This document shows, one piece after another, positions 23,905-36,331 of a stretch of 64,000 bases of DNA (within the stretch, counting starts at the first letter, position 1; the number at the start of each line of letters is the position of its first letter). The notes below the pieces were generated by a model. The model had not been told where the DNA came from, did not search any database, and saw only the letters and a list, made by a program, of their open reading frames with translations. The position numbers and the translations under genes were made by a program. Origin of the DNA: Curtobacterium sp. TC1 (GTDB lineage: Bacteria > Actinomycetota > Actinomycetes > Actinomycetales > Microbacteriaceae); contig NZ_CP081964.1 in the NCBI RefSeq assembly GCF_019844075.1, positions 1,178,001-1,242,000 on the forward strand. The letters are read 5' to 3'.

Positions 23905-25889
23905 GCGCCAGCATCACCAACACCACCGGCATCCCAATCCGCGGTGCCGTCGCCGGGGACCACACCGGCATCAGCGCCTGGTTCCGCCGACACTCTGCGA
24001 GCCTGACCTGGCTGCTGCCGGTCGTCGCGATCACCGTCATCGTGCAGGCCTGGAACATGTCCGGCACCCCGCAGCGGATCGACGACGAGGGCACGTACAC
24101 CGCGCAGGCCTGGGCGATCATGCACCTGGGCGAGATCACGCACTACACCTACTGGTACGACCACCCGCCGCTCGGCTGGATCCAGATCGCCGGCTACACC
24201 GGTCTGACCGGGGCGTTCGCGCGCTACCCGTTCGCCGTCGAGGCCGGCCGCGAGGCGATGGTCTTCTTCTCCGCCGTCTCGAGCATGCTGCTGTTCGTCC
24301 TGGCCCGCCGCCTCGGTGCCGGGCGGATCACCGCTGCCGCAGCCGGACTCGTCTTCGCGCTGTCGCCGCTCGCCCTGCAGTACCACCGCACGGTTTACAT
24401 CGACAACGTCGCGACGCCGTGGTTGCTCGCCGCGTTCGTCCTCGTGCTCAGCCGTCGCCAGCAGCTCGCCGGGTTCGCCGGAGCCGCTGCGTGCCTCGGC
24501 ATCGCGGTGCTCTCCAAGGAGACGTACCTGCTCGCCCTGCCGTTCCTCATCTGGATGGCGATCCGCCGTGCCGACAAGAGCACCCGCCGGTACACGCTGA
24601 GCGTCGCCGGCGCCGTCCTGGTCATCATCGGCGGCGGGTACCTGCTGCTCGCCGCGGTCAAGGGCGAGTTGTTGCCGAGCAGCGGTCGGGTCAGCCTGTT
24701 CGAGGGCATCACCTACCAGCTCGGCTCGCGCTCGGCATCGGGTTCGCTGTTCGACCCGGGCAGCTTGGCCAACGCCGCCGCGTCGCAGTGGTGGGCGCTC
24801 GACCCGGTGTTCATCGTGCTCGGCTCGGCTGCCGCGGTCGTGGGGCTCTTCCTGCGCCGGGTGCGTCCGATCGCCGCGATGCTCGTCTTCCTGCTCGCGA
24901 TGATGTTCCGCCCGAACGGGTACCTGCCGGTGCCGTACGTCATCATGCTCATCCCGTTCGCCGCCCTGCTGGTCGCGTACACGGCCGAGCGTGCCGTCCT
25001 GTCGATCGCCGGTCGGGTCCGTACCCGTACCCGCCTCGGCACCGGAACCCGTCGTGGTCTCGGCATCACCTGGGCCGTCACCACCGCAGTCGCACTCGTC
25101 GTGGCGGTGCCGCTCTGGGGAACACAGCTGCGCGGCTTCGTCCTGGGCAACCTCGACCTGCCGATGCAGCAGGCCGAGCAGTGGGTCGGGGACAACGTCT
25201 CGAAGTCCTCCCGACTGCTGGTGGACGACGCCATGTGGGTCGACCTCGTCGAGGACGGCTTCGCCCGGAACAACGTGGTCTGGTACTACAAGCTCGACAC
25301 CGACGGAGCCGTGGAACGCCAGTCGCCCAACGGGTGGAAGGACTCGGACTACGTCATCACGACGGACTCCATGCGGACCGGCGGCAACTCGTCATCCGAC
25401 ATCCGCCAGGCGATCGAGAACTCGACGGCCGTCGCGACCTTCGGCTCCGGCGACCAGCAGGTCGAGGTCCGACGCATCCACGCCGAGGGATCGACGGCCG
25501 CACAGACCGCGATCACCCGGGCCAGCGACCTCCGGAAGACCATGGGCACCGAGCTGGCGTCGAACCCGGCGCTCCGGGCCGACGACGGCACCAAGTCGCA
25601 GTTCCGCGCGGGTCAGGTCGACTCGCGGGCGATGATCGCGCTCGGCCAGGTGCTCGCCGACCAGGACGTCCGCGTCGACCGGTTCACCCCGCTCACGGGC
25701 GAGACCGGCCAGCCGTTCCGCACCGCCGTCCTGCACACCAGTGACGTCGCCTCGGCCGAGCGCGTGGCCGCGACCTTCGACGCGATGTCCGAGTCGTTCC
25801 GGCCGGCGTCGGTCGAGCGTGAGGGCGAGCGGCTCACCGTCACCTACACCCCGGCGGACCCGACGACGACCGCGACGAGCGCCTCGTGA
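23901..25889 (+). CDS. GT39/ArnT-like membrane glycosyltransferase
   Basis: A 662-residue membrane protein of the GT-C class. The key early motif is IDDEGTYTAQAWAIM (acidic DE pair after the first helix, the catalytic site of PMT/ArnT-like enzymes), followed by YWYDHPPLGWIQIAGYT and many hydrophobic helices to about residue 415. The last 240 residues are hydrophilic and probably extracytoplasmic (WVGDNVSKSSRLLVDDAMWVDLVEDGF). Such enzymes transfer a sugar from a polyprenyl phosphate to a lipid, glycan or protein outside the membrane. The donor may be made by the polyprenol-phosphate mannose synthase at 28915 in the same locus. It overlaps the glycan synthase gene by ATGA. Confidence 0.85.
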   Translation: MSASITNTTGIPIRGAVAGDHTGISAWFRRHSASLTWLLPVVAITVIVQAWNMSGTPQRIDDEGTYTAQAWAIMHLGEITHYTYWYDHPPLGWIQIAGYTGLTGAFARYPFAVEAGREAMVFFSAVSSMLLFVLARRLGAGRITAAAAGLVFALSPLALQYHRTVYIDNVATPWLLAAFVLVLSRRQQLAGFAGAAACLGIAVLSKETYLLALPFLIWMAIRRADKSTRRYTLSVAGAVLVIIGGGYLLLAAVKGELLPSSGRVSLFEGITYQLGSRSASGSLFDPGSLANAAASQWWALDPVFIVLGSAAAVVGLFLRRVRPIAAMLVFLLAMMFRPNGYLPVPYVIMLIPFAALLVAYTAERAVLSIAGRVRTRTRLGTGTRRGLGITWAVTTAVALVVAVPLWGTQLRGFVLGNLDLPMQQAEQWVGDNVSKSSRLLVDDAMWVDLVEDGFARNNVVWYYKLDTDGAVERQSPNGWKDSDYVITTDSMRTGGNSSSDIRQAIENSTAVATFGSGDQQVEVRRIHAEGSTAAQTAITRASDLRKTMGTELASNPALRADDGTKSQFRAGQVDSRAMIALGQVLADQDVRVDRFTPLTGETGQPFRTAVLHTSDVASAERVAATFDAMSESFRPASVEREGERLTVTYTPADPTTTATSAS

Positions 25890-25927
25890 CACCCGCGGCC
25901 GATGCCCGGGCCGCGCGGCGGTTCGCC

Positions 25928-25982
25928 GAGCGGGCGAAACACCCGGGTGCCCCGCGCGCGGACCTCGGCATTTCGCCCGCTC
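25928..25982 (+). repeat. GAGCGGGCGAAA element, 55 bp
   Basis: GAGCGGGCGAAACACCCGGG to GGCATTTCGCCCGCTC with perfect 12-bp ends. It lies between two plus-strand genes and reads AAACACC to GCATTTC in their direction. Confidence 0.88.
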
Positions 25983-26095
25983 GCGGGGAGGCCCCGAGCG
26001 ACACCCCAGCCGCCCGCGCCGCCCGCGACACCCGCGCCGCCCGCGGCACCACGGAACCGAACACGACCAGCACCACGACCCGAAGGAGCACGACC

Positions 26096-26920
26096 ATGAC
26101 CGCACACACCCAGCGACGCCGCACCGTCGTCGTCGGCGCACTCGCAGCGACCCTCGTCGCCGCGACCGTCGGACTCGCAGCACCCCAGACCGCCACCGCC
26201 GCCACCGCCACCGACGAGGGCTGGCTCCGCGTCGGCCACCTCTCGCCCGACACCAAGAGCGTCGACGTCGAGCTGTCCAGCCTGTCCGGCGGCAAGACGG
26301 TCTTCGAGCTCGACGACGTCACCTACGGCCAGGTCAGCAAGTACCAGGAGCTCCCGGTCGGCACCTACGTGCTGTCGATGCGGGCCTCCGACGCTCCGGA
26401 CTCCACGCCGGTGATCTCCACCGACGTGCAGGTCGACAAGGGCGACGCGAGCACGGTCGTCGCCTACGGCAAGAACACCGACCTCAAGACGACGGCGTTC
26501 ACCGACGACCTGCAGCAGCCGGGCGACGGCAAGGCGAAGCTCCGGCTGGTCCAGGCCGCCACCACGGCGAAGCAGGTCGACGTGAGCACCTCCGAGGGCA
26601 CCGCCATCGCCGAGGGCGCGGAGTTCGGCACCGCCACCAAGTACGCCACCGTCGACTCCGGCAAGTGGACGCTCGACGTCTCCGGCAGCGGCCAGCAGGG
26701 CACCGCCAGTGTCGACCTCGCGGGCAACACCGTCTCCACCCTGTTCGTCCTCGACGACAGCAAGGGTGACCTGACGGTCGTGCCGGTCACGGACGCCGCA
26801 GCCACCGCCGCGACGCCGACCGGCGGCGTGCAGACGGGTGGCGGCGGCGCAGCCGCCGACCGCCCGATGACGGAGGCCGTCCACACGGCCATCGCAGCGC
26901 TCCGCTCGCTGTACCGCTGA
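26096..26920 (+). CDS. Secreted DUF4397 domain protein
   Basis: A 274-residue exported protein. ATG 26096 follows CGAAGGAGC at about 6 nt. Residues 1-36 are a signal peptide (RRR, hydrophobic run, ending near TATAATA). WLRVGHLSPDTKSVDVELSS and PVGTYVLSMR are the DUF4397 signature, and a second similar unit begins at KLRLVQAATTAKQVDV. The C-terminus (GGVQTGGGGAAADRPMTEAVHTAIAALRSLYR) lacks an LPXTG-like motif, a membrane helix and a basic tail, so it is not an obvious sortase substrate. DUF4397 proteins often sit beside class F sortases in actinobacteria, as here. The role is unknown; a cell-surface or matrix protein is likely. Confidence 0.85.
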   Translation: MTAHTQRRRTVVVGALAATLVAATVGLAAPQTATAATATDEGWLRVGHLSPDTKSVDVELSSLSGGKTVFELDDVTYGQVSKYQELPVGTYVLSMRASDAPDSTPVISTDVQVDKGDASTVVAYGKNTDLKTTAFTDDLQQPGDGKAKLRLVQAATTAKQVDVSTSEGTAIAEGAEFGTATKYATVDSGKWTLDVSGSGQQGTASVDLAGNTVSTLFVLDDSKGDLTVVPVTDAAATAATPTGGVQTGGGGAAADRPMTEAVHTAIAALRSLYR

Positions 26921-26938
26921 CGCCCTGGCGGGAGGCCC

Positions 26939-26970
26939 GGATCACGTGCGCCGACACGCTCACGTGATCC
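26939..26970 (+). terminator. Hairpin after the DUF4397 gene
   Basis: GGATCACGTG / CACGTGATCC, 10-bp perfect arms, loop 12 nt, preceded by GGGAGGCCC and followed by GCCCCTCC, which extend the pairing imperfectly. Confidence 0.65.
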
Positions 26971-27020
26971 GCCCCTCCTGTCCAGATCCATCGTCACCAT
27001 CCACGGAAAGGCAGGCCAGC

Positions 27021-28175
27021 ATGACCCGCAGGACCTGGATACCCGTCACCGCCGCGGCGGCGGTGGTCGTCGCCGTCGGCGTCGCGCTCATCGCAGTGCG
27101 GCCGTGGGGGCAGGACACCGCAGCCGAGAACGGCTCGGCCGCCACCCCGACCTCGACCAGCGCGCCCGACGCGGCGCGCTCCCCGGAGCAGCTCCGCACG
27201 GAGTTCCTGGACCGCTACGTGCAGGACGGCCGCGTCGTCCGCACCGACCAGGGCGACGACACCGTCAGCGAAGGGCAGGCCTACGGGCTGCTCATCGCGT
27301 TCGCGAACGGCGACCGCGACCGGTTCGACGACATCTGGAAGTGGACGAAGACGCACATGCTGACCGACGACGACCTGCTCGCCTGGCGTTGGACGCCGGA
27401 CGACGGTGTCGCCGACGAGCAGCCGGCGAGCGACGCCGACCTCGACGCCGCGCGGGCACTGGTGCTCGCCGGAGACGCGTGGGGCGAGGACCGCTACACG
27501 GCAGCCGGCACGCGCATCGCCTCGGCGATCCTGGAGCACGAGACCGCGACGACGGACCTCGGCACGATCCTGCTGCCCGGGCCGTGGGCGGACTCCGAGC
27601 CCTACCGGTACAACGCCTCGTACGCGTCGCCGGCAGCGTTCGCGGTGCTGGCGAAGGCCACGGGCGACGACCGGTGGACCGCGTTGAACCGCGGTTCCCG
27701 AGCGGTGACGACGGCCGTGCTCGACGAGTCACAGCTGCCGAGCGACTGGTCGCAGGTGCATGCCGACGGCACCGTCGACCCGATGCCCGCGACCGGCGGG
27801 GACCAGCGCGTGCTGTACGGCTACGACGCGATGCGCACGCCCGTCCGCTACGCCGAGGCCTGCTCCGCCGACGACCGTGCCCTCGCCGGTTCGCTCGCCC
27901 CGACCCTGCGCCGGACGACGCAGCTCGCGGCCCAGCTCGACCTCGGCGGGACCGCCGTGACCGAGGACACGAACGCGTTGGCGTACACCGCCAGGGCAGC
28001 GGCGGAGCACGCAGCCGGGTCCTCCGGTGCGGCTGCCGACGACCTGGAGCGGGCAGACCGCACGGCGGCCACCACGCCGACCTACTACGGGGACGCCTGG
28101 GCCGCCCTCGGTGCGACCATGCTCACCTCGGACGTGCTCGGCGGCTGTGCGACGACGGCCGGAGGTGCATCGTGA
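27021..28175 (+). CDS. Glycoside hydrolase family 8 (BcsZ-like endoglucanase)
   Basis: A 384-residue exported or membrane-anchored hydrolase: one N-terminal helix (about 7-27), a Thr/Ser-rich spacer, then a GH8 barrel. The proton-donor Glu lies in VSEGQAYGLLIAFANGD, a conserved Asp in DADLDAARALVLAG, PYRYNASYASPAAF forms the substrate cleft and GYDAMRTPVRY carries the expected base Asp. GH8 enzymes cut beta-1,4-glucans; bacterial cellulose operons carry one (BcsZ). Its place downstream of a BcsA-like synthase fits trimming or release of the polymer. ATG 27021 follows GGAAAGGCAGG. The stop overlaps the sortase start (GTGA). Confidence 0.88.
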   Translation: MTRRTWIPVTAAAAVVVAVGVALIAVRPWGQDTAAENGSAATPTSTSAPDAARSPEQLRTEFLDRYVQDGRVVRTDQGDDTVSEGQAYGLLIAFANGDRDRFDDIWKWTKTHMLTDDDLLAWRWTPDDGVADEQPASDADLDAARALVLAGDAWGEDRYTAAGTRIASAILEHETATTDLGTILLPGPWADSEPYRYNASYASPAAFAVLAKATGDDRWTALNRGSRAVTTAVLDESQLPSDWSQVHADGTVDPMPATGGDQRVLYGYDAMRTPVRYAEACSADDRALAGSLAPTLRRTTQLAAQLDLGGTAVTEDTNALAYTARAAAEHAAGSSGAAADDLERADRTAATTPTYYGDAWAALGATMLTSDVLGGCATTAGGAS

Positions 28176-28870
28176 CCGGCCGGCGGTCCGCCGGGCGCGG
28201 TCCGGCGGTCCGGCGTCGTGGTGTGGTGATCGGGGCCGTCCTGGCCGCGGTCGTCCTGGGCGGCGGCGTCACGGGTGTGGCCCTCGCGTCGACCGTCGGC
28301 AGCGACGGGTCGGGTGAGCGTGCCGGCTCGGCGCCGTCGAGTCCGGCGTCGGGGTCTGCTCCTGCGTCTGCCGGGTCGGGCACCGAGGGGTTCCAGGACC
28401 CGGCGGCGCCCGCTGCCCGCTCCTCGGCGACCCCCGTGAGCGTCTCGATCCCCGCGATCGGCGTGCAGTCGGACCTCGAGGACCTGCACCGCGGCTCGGC
28501 CGGTGAGCTCGACCCGCCCGTCGACTGGGACAGCGCGGGCTGGTTCAGCGACGGCATCGTCCCCGGCGAGGTCGGCCCGGCCGTGATCGCCGGCCACGTG
28601 GACAGCCCGACGAGCGCCGCGGTGTTCTTCCGCCTCGACGAGCTGGTCGCCGGTGACGAGGTCCACGTCGCGATGTCCGACGGCACCACCCGCACCTTCA
28701 CCGTCGACCGCTCGGATCGCGCCGCCAAGTCGGCGTTCCCGACGAGCGACGTCTACGGCACCACCCCGACCGCCCAACTCCGACTGATCACCTGCGACGG
28801 TGTGTTCGACACCGCCACCGGGCACTACACGGACAATCTGATCGTGTTCGCAGACCTCTCGTCGGACTGA
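28172..28870 (+). CDS. Class F sortase
   Basis: A 232-residue membrane-anchored transpeptidase. One N-terminal helix (about 17-40), a Ser/Ala/Gly-rich stalk, then the sortase barrel from VSVSIPAIGVQSDLEDL. The catalytic His is in VIAGHVDSPT and the catalytic Cys in LRLITCDG; an Arg is expected in the region after it, but only DTATGHYTDNLIVFA follows, so its identity is not clear. GTG 28172 overlaps the GH8 stop. Class F sortases attach proteins to the actinobacterial wall, usually from the LPXTG class. No sorting-signal protein is encoded next to it. Confidence 0.88.
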   Translation: MTGRRSAGRGPAVRRRGVVIGAVLAAVVLGGGVTGVALASTVGSDGSGERAGSAPSSPASGSAPASAGSGTEGFQDPAAPAARSSATPVSVSIPAIGVQSDLEDLHRGSAGELDPPVDWDSAGWFSDGIVPGEVGPAVIAGHVDSPTSAAVFFRLDELVAGDEVHVAMSDGTTRTFTVDRSDRAAKSAFPTSDVYGTTPTAQLRLITCDGVFDTATGHYTDNLIVFADLSSD

Positions 28871-28914
28871 CCCACGACCGACCGATACATTCGATGTGGA
28901 GCACGAGGAGCACC

Positions 28915-29709
28915 ATGAGCGAGACCCTGGTCATCATCCCGACCTACGACGAGGCGGAGAACGTCCGTCCCATCGTCGAGCGCACGCTCGCCGCCACCGA
29001 CGACAGCGTGCACGTGCTCGTCGTCGACGACAACTCGCCCGACGGCACCGGTGAGATCGCCGACGCGATCGCGAGCGAGACCGACCGGGTGCACGTGATG
29101 CACCGCACGGTGAAGGACGGCCTCGGCGGCGCATACCTGTCCGGCTTCGCGTGGGGCCTCGAGCACGGGTACGCCAAGCTCGTCGAGATGGACGCCGACG
29201 GCTCGCACCATCCCGAGTACCTGCCGTGGATGCTCGAGCTCGCCGACACGAACGACCTGGTGCTCGGATCCCGCTGGATCAAGGGCGGGAAGGTGGAGAA
29301 CTGGCCCTGGTACCGCGAACTGCTGTCCCGCGGCGGCAACCTCTACACCCGTCTGGCCCTCGGCATCGCGGTCCGCGACGCCACGGGCGGGTTCCGTGTG
29401 TTCACCTCGCGGGCCTTCGAGCGGATCGACCTGGCGGGTGTGGCGTCGAAGGGCTACTGCTTCCAGGTCGACCTGTGCTGGCGTGCCCTCGAGGCCGGTC
29501 TGCGCGTCGTCGAGACCCCGATCACGTTCACCGAGCGGGAGTTCGGTGTCTCGAAGATGAGCGGCAACATCGTGCGTGAGAGCCTCGCCCTCGTGACGAA
29601 GTGGGGCATCGACCGCCGCATCCGCGAGACCCGTTCCCTGGTCAAGGACCACCGGAAGCTGCCGTCCGTGCGGAAGAACGCACACGCGGTCGCCGACCAC
29701 GCCGCCTGA
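28915..29709 (+). CDS. Polyprenol monophosphomannose synthase (Dpm1-like GT2)
   Basis: A 264-residue cytoplasmic-face glycosyltransferase. VIIPTYDEAENV, VDDNSPDGTGEIAD, VKDGLGGAYLSGFAWGLE and EMDADGSHHPEYLPWML are the DPM synthase signatures, with the DxD in MDADGS. It makes polyprenyl-phosphate mannose, the donor for GT-C mannosyltransferases such as the protein at 23901 may be. It lacks the C-terminal membrane domain of some actinobacterial fused forms. ATG 28915 is preceded by GAGGAG; a TACATT -10 lies at 28886-28891, so it may have its own promoter although it follows the sortase by 44 bp. Confidence 0.9.
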   Translation: MSETLVIIPTYDEAENVRPIVERTLAATDDSVHVLVVDDNSPDGTGEIADAIASETDRVHVMHRTVKDGLGGAYLSGFAWGLEHGYAKLVEMDADGSHHPEYLPWMLELADTNDLVLGSRWIKGGKVENWPWYRELLSRGGNLYTRLALGIAVRDATGGFRVFTSRAFERIDLAGVASKGYCFQVDLCWRALEAGLRVVETPITFTEREFGVSKMSGNIVRESLALVTKWGIDRRIRETRSLVKDHRKLPSVRKNAHAVADHAA

Positions 29710-29751
29710 TCCGCGGCGACGGCGCTCAGCGTCGGCGCTCGGCGTCGCTAC

Positions 29752-29804
29752 CGCGAAAGCGACAGTGTCCCGCGAACCGTTCGCGGGACACTGTCGCTTT
29801 CGCG
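29752..29804. terminator. 25-bp perfect inverted repeat between convergent genes
   Basis: The left arm 29752-29776 starts CGCGAAAGCGACAGTGTCCC and ends CGCGAA; the right arm 29780-29804 is its exact complement; the loop is CCG. It lies between converging stops (29709 and 29845), so it can terminate both ways. It is far longer than needed for termination. Confidence 0.75.
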
Positions 29805-29844
29805 GATCGGACGCCCGCGGGCAGCCCGGACGCCAGCGCAGCGA

Positions 29845-31599
29845 CTAGCGCAGCACCACCACGCCCCGCCCGCGGAACCGCACGCAGTCCGTCGCGACCT
29901 CGGCCGCACCGAAGCGGTAGAGCTCCTCGCCGGTGGCACCGGGGACCGGCACCTCGGCAGCGTCGTCGAGGAAGTTCACCACGACGTGCACCGGTGCGAC
30001 GTCGGGCCCGAGCAGCCCGCGTGTGAGCACCAGCCACCGCCGGTCCTCACTGAACCGCACGGCGTTCGCCTCGTACCGGTGGTCGACGAAGGCCTGGTCG
30101 GTCCGCCGCAGGGCGACGAGCACCCGGTAGGCACGCAGGATCGCCGCGCCCCGCTCGGAACTGATGTCGGCCCAGTCGAGCTTGGAGTTCGTGAACGTCG
30201 TCGGGTCCTGCGGGTCCGGCACGGCGGACTCGTCCCACCCGTGCTCGGCGAACTCGGCGATGCGCCCCTCGGCGGTGGCCGCGCCCAGCTCGGGCTCCGG
30301 GTGCGAGGTGAAGAACTGCCACGGCGTCGTCGCGGCGAACTCCTCGCCCATGAACAGCATGGGCGTGAAGGGGCCGAGCAGCGTCAGCGCCGCCGCGATG
30401 ACGAGACCCTCGTCGTCGAGCGTCGCCGCCAGACGGTCGCCCGCCGCGCGGTTGCCGATCTGGTCGTGGTTCTGGTTCGTGACGACCAGGGCCGTCGCCG
30501 GCGAGGTGCCGCGGTCGATCGGCTGCCCGTGCCGCCTGCCACGGAACGACGACCACGTGCCGTCGTGGAAGAACCCGTGGTCGAGCACCTTCGCGAGCGC
30601 CGACAGCGGTGCGAAGTCGGCGTAGTAGCCGTTCGTCTCACCCGTCAGCGCGACGTGCACGGCGTGGTGGAAGTCGTCGGACCACTGCCCGGAGAGTCCG
30701 TACCCGGCGGCTTCACGCGGGCGGAACATCACGGGGTCGTTGAGGTCCGACTCGGCGATCAGGGACAGCGGTCGACCGACGAAGGCGCCGTACGCGTCCG
30801 TCTCGTCGGCCATCTCGGCCAGCACGTGCGGTCGGGTGGTGTCGCGGATCGCGTGCACGGCGTCGAGCCGGAGCCCGTCGACGTGGTGGTCGCGGAACCA
30901 CATGCGCACGTTGTCGAGGACGTACCGGCGGACCTCGGGGTGCTCCACGTTCACCGAGTCGCCCCACGTGTTCGCGAGGCCCTGCACCAGGTACGGCCCG
31001 TACAGCGGCAGGTAGTTGCCGCTCGGACCGAGGTGGTTGTAGACGACGTCCTGGATGACGCCGAGACCGAGCGAGTGTGCGGTGTCGACGAAGCGGTCGT
31101 ACGCGTCCGGGCCGCCGTACGGCGCGTGCACCGCGAACCACGCGACGCCGTCGTAGCCCCAGTTCCACTCGCCGTTCACACCGTTGACGGGCAGCAGTTC
31201 GACGAACTCGACACCGAGCTCGACCAGGTGGTCGAGCTTCTGCGCGGCTGCGTCGAGGGTGCCCTCCGGCGTGTAGGTGCCGACGTGCATCTCGTAGATG
31301 ACGGACCCGCGGGCCGGGCGTCCGGTCCACGACTCGTCGGTCCACGCGAAGCGCGCCGGGTCGACCACTGCCGAGGTGCCGTGCACGCCGTCCGGTTGGA
31401 AGCGACTGCGGGGGTCGGGCCGGACCGCGTCGTCGTCGCCGAGGCGGAACCCGTAGCGGGCACCGACGACCGGCATGATCGCGTCGGTCGACCACCAGTC
31501 GTCGTCGCCCCGGGTCAGCGGGTACTCGACGTCGTCGACGACCAGCCGGACGCGGTCCGGCTCGGGCGCCCAGACGGCGTAGCGGTCGGGTGCGGTCAT
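29845..31599 (-). CDS. treZ: Maltooligosyl trehalose trehalohydrolase
   Basis: A 584-residue GH13 enzyme that releases trehalose from maltooligosyl-trehalose in the cytoplasm. An N-terminal beta domain ([17 protein letters not shown]) precedes the barrel with [37 protein letters not shown] (nucleophile Asp), [10 protein letters not shown] (acid Glu) and [12 protein letters not shown]. The length is normal. It is the last gene of a treX-treY-treZ operon on the minus strand; its ATG overlaps the treY stop (31596-31599). Together the three convert glycogen or maltodextrin to trehalose. Confidence 0.95.
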   Translation of the reverse strand: MTAPDRYAVWAPEPDRVRLVVDDVEYPLTRGDDDWWSTDAIMPVVGARYGFRLGDDDAVRPDPRSRFQPDGVHGTSAVVDPARFAWTDESWTGRPARGSVIYEMHVGTYTPEGTLDAAAQKLDHLVELGVEFVELLPVNGVNGEWNWGYDGVAWFAVHAPYGGPDAYDRFVDTAHSLGLGVIQDVVYNHLGPSGNYLPLYGPYLVQGLANTWGDSVNVEHPEVRRYVLDNVRMWFRDHHVDGLRLDAVHAIRDTTRPHVLAEMADETDAYGAFVGRPLSLIAESDLNDPVMFRPREAAGYGLSGQWSDDFHHAVHVALTGETNGYYADFAPLSALAKVLDHGFFHDGTWSSFRGRRHGQPIDRGTSPATALVVTNQNHDQIGNRAAGDRLAATLDDEGLVIAAALTLLGPFTPMLFMGEEFAATTPWQFFTSHPEPELGAATAEGRIAEFAEHGWDESAVPDPQDPTTFTNSKLDWADISSERGAAILRAYRVLVALRRTDQAFVDHRYEANAVRFSEDRRWLVLTRGLLGPDVAPVHVVVNFLDDAAEVPVPGATGEELYRFGAAEVATDCVRFRGRGVVVLR

Positions 31600-34096
31600 G
31601 CGTGACCCTCCAGGATGTCGATCTCGGCTTGTGCGTCGGACTCGGTGGTCGCCGGGGCGGTTCCGGCGGTCGACCGGGAGGCCCGTCCCGCGTCGGACGC
31701 GTCGGTCACGGTGTCGGTGTGGCCGGGTTCCCCGACCGTGGCGGCCGGGACGAGCAGCGCGACCGGGTACGTGGTGAGCAGGTCCGCGAGCGCGATGCCC
31801 CGGCTGGCCGGGAACGACCTGCCGGTGAGCAGGTCGACCCGATCGACGGGGACGGCGTGCACGAGGGTGTCGCCCCAGCCGCCGACCCGTTCGAGGCCGA
31901 TCGGCAGTCGCGTGGCGACCGTCACGGCACCACCGCGGTCGAACGCGACGACGTGGTCCGCCGCGCTGCCCGTCGCCTCGAGCGCGAGGTACCGCGTGAA
32001 GAGCTCCGGGTGGTCACGGCGGAGCCGGAGCGCACGCGCGGTCACGAGGAGCTTCGCAGCGCCGTCGATCCCGATCGCGGGCAGGTCCTCGGGGCCGTCG
32101 TCGTCCGGGCCGTCGATCTCGGCGAGGACGTGGCGCCGTTCGGCGTAGTCCACCGCACGGCGGTTGTCGGGGTCGACGAGGGAACGGTCCCAGAACTCGG
32201 TGCCCTGGTAGACGTCGGGGACGCCGGGCGCCGTGAGCTGCACGAGCTTCTGCGCGAGCCCGTTCGACCACCCGGCCGCGTCGATCCGCTCGTCGAGGGC
32301 ATCGAGCACGGCCACCACCGCGGGCTCGTCGAACGCCGCGTCGACGAGCGCGTGCATGCGCTCCTCGAACGCCGTGTCCGGCTCGGTCCAGGTCGTGCTG
32401 TCGCCGGCTTCGCGCGACGCCTTCTCGGCGTAGGAGTGCAACCGCTCGCGGCTCGCTGGCCGGGCACCGACGATGGCCTGCCAGAGCAGGTCCGCGAACA
32501 CGCGGTCCTCGAGCGGGACGAGGGACTGCAGCCGGTCGAGGGTGTCGGCCCACTCGCTGCCGAGCTCGGCCAGGACCGCGATGCGTGCCCGGGTGTCCTC
32601 GCTGCGCTTCGTGTCGTGGGTGGTGAGCGTCGTCATGGTGTGCGGCCAGCTGCCGAGCCGGTCGCGCTGCGCCTGGTGGAAGTCGGCCACGGACACCGCG
32701 AACACGCTCGGGTCGCTCCCGACCTCGCTCAGCGACGTCAGGCGGGACGTGCGGTAGAACGCCGTGTCCTCGACGCCCTTGGCCATCACCATGCCGCTCG
32801 TCTGCTGCAGGCGGACGGCGGCGGCGTTCTCCGGGTCGACGAGCGCCGGGGCGATGCGGTCGATGACGTCGTCGAGGTCCGGGCGGGCCTCGGCGGCACG
32901 TTCGAGCGCGGCGATGAGGTGGTGCGCGCCCTCGGGCAGGTAGGTGCGGTACACGTCGAACGACGCGACGACCTCGGCGAGGGCGTCCACGAGTCGTTCG
33001 TGCGTGATCGCGTCCGCCCCGGCGGCGGCCGGGGCGAGGAGGCGGGCGAGCCGCTCGACCTCGCTGCCGAGGATCCCGTCGGCGATGCCGCGACGGGTGT
33101 CGTGCGTGAGCTGCTGCCAGTCGGCCGGTTCCGCTCCGGACGCGGCCGTCAGCGTCGGTTCGCCCGCGGGGTCGACGAGCACGCGGTCCAGGACGCCCAG
33201 GGCGTCGTACCCGGTGGTGCCGTCGACGGGCCACGAGCTCGGCAGTTCCTCGCCGGGCTCGAGGATCTTCTCGACGAGGGTGTACGCGCCGCCGGTCAGC
33301 TCGGCGAGGTCCTGCAGGTACCCGGCGGGGTCGTACAGCCCGTCCGGGTGGTCGATGCGCAGGCCGTCGACGAGGCCGTCGCGGAACCAGGCTCCGATGA
33401 CGCCGTGCGAGGCCGCGAAGACCTCGGGCTCCTCGACTCGGATCGCCGCGAGCGTGTTCACCGCGAAGAACCGGCGGTAGTTGAGCTCGTGGTCGGCGCG
33501 CTTCCAGTGCACGAACGCGTAGTGCTGCAACTCGTGCACGGCCTCGACCGAGTCGCCCGGGTGGGCGCTGCCGGGCGCGGTCGGGTACGCGGTCTCACCG
33601 ACCCGCAGCACCGGGCGTTCCGGGTCGGACGTGTCGAGCGACACGGCGTCGAGCAGCCGGTCGTCGAGGACCGGCACGCGGACCTTGCCGTCGCCGGCGT
33701 CCCAGTCGACGTCGAACGCCCACGCGACGGGGGAGCCCTGGCCGAGTTCGAGCAGGGACCACCACCACGGGTTGACCTCCGGGGTGGCGACCCCGACGTG
33801 GTTCGGGACGACGTCGACCAGTACGCCGAGGCCGACGGCGTGCGCGGCTTCGGCGAGGACCCGGAGGGCCTCGTCACCGCCGCGGTCGGTGTCGACGTGC
33901 GTGTGGTCGACGACGTCGTAGCCGTGGTCCGAGCCGGGTTCCGACTGCAGGACGGGCGACAGGTACAGCCAGTCGGCGCCGAGGTCGTGCACGTAGTCGA
34001 CGAGGTCGCGTGCTGCGGCCAGGTCGAAGTCCGCGGAGACCTGCAGCCGGTACGTCGAGACGGGGACGCGACGCCCGGTTCCCGGTGCGACGGCGC

Positions 34097-34100
<4 letters not shown>
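31596..34100 (-). CDS. treY: Maltooligosyl trehalose synthase
   Basis: An 834-residue GH13 enzyme that turns the reducing-end alpha-1,4 link of maltodextrins into the alpha,alpha-1,1 link of trehalose. [37 protein letters not shown] is the start typical of TreY, followed by [38 protein letters not shown] and [17 protein letters not shown], which hold the active-site residues. ATG 34100 overlaps the stop of the debranching enzyme gene. A longer in-frame extension upstream lies within that gene and is rejected. Confidence 0.95.
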
Positions 34101-36331
<2,231 letters not shown>

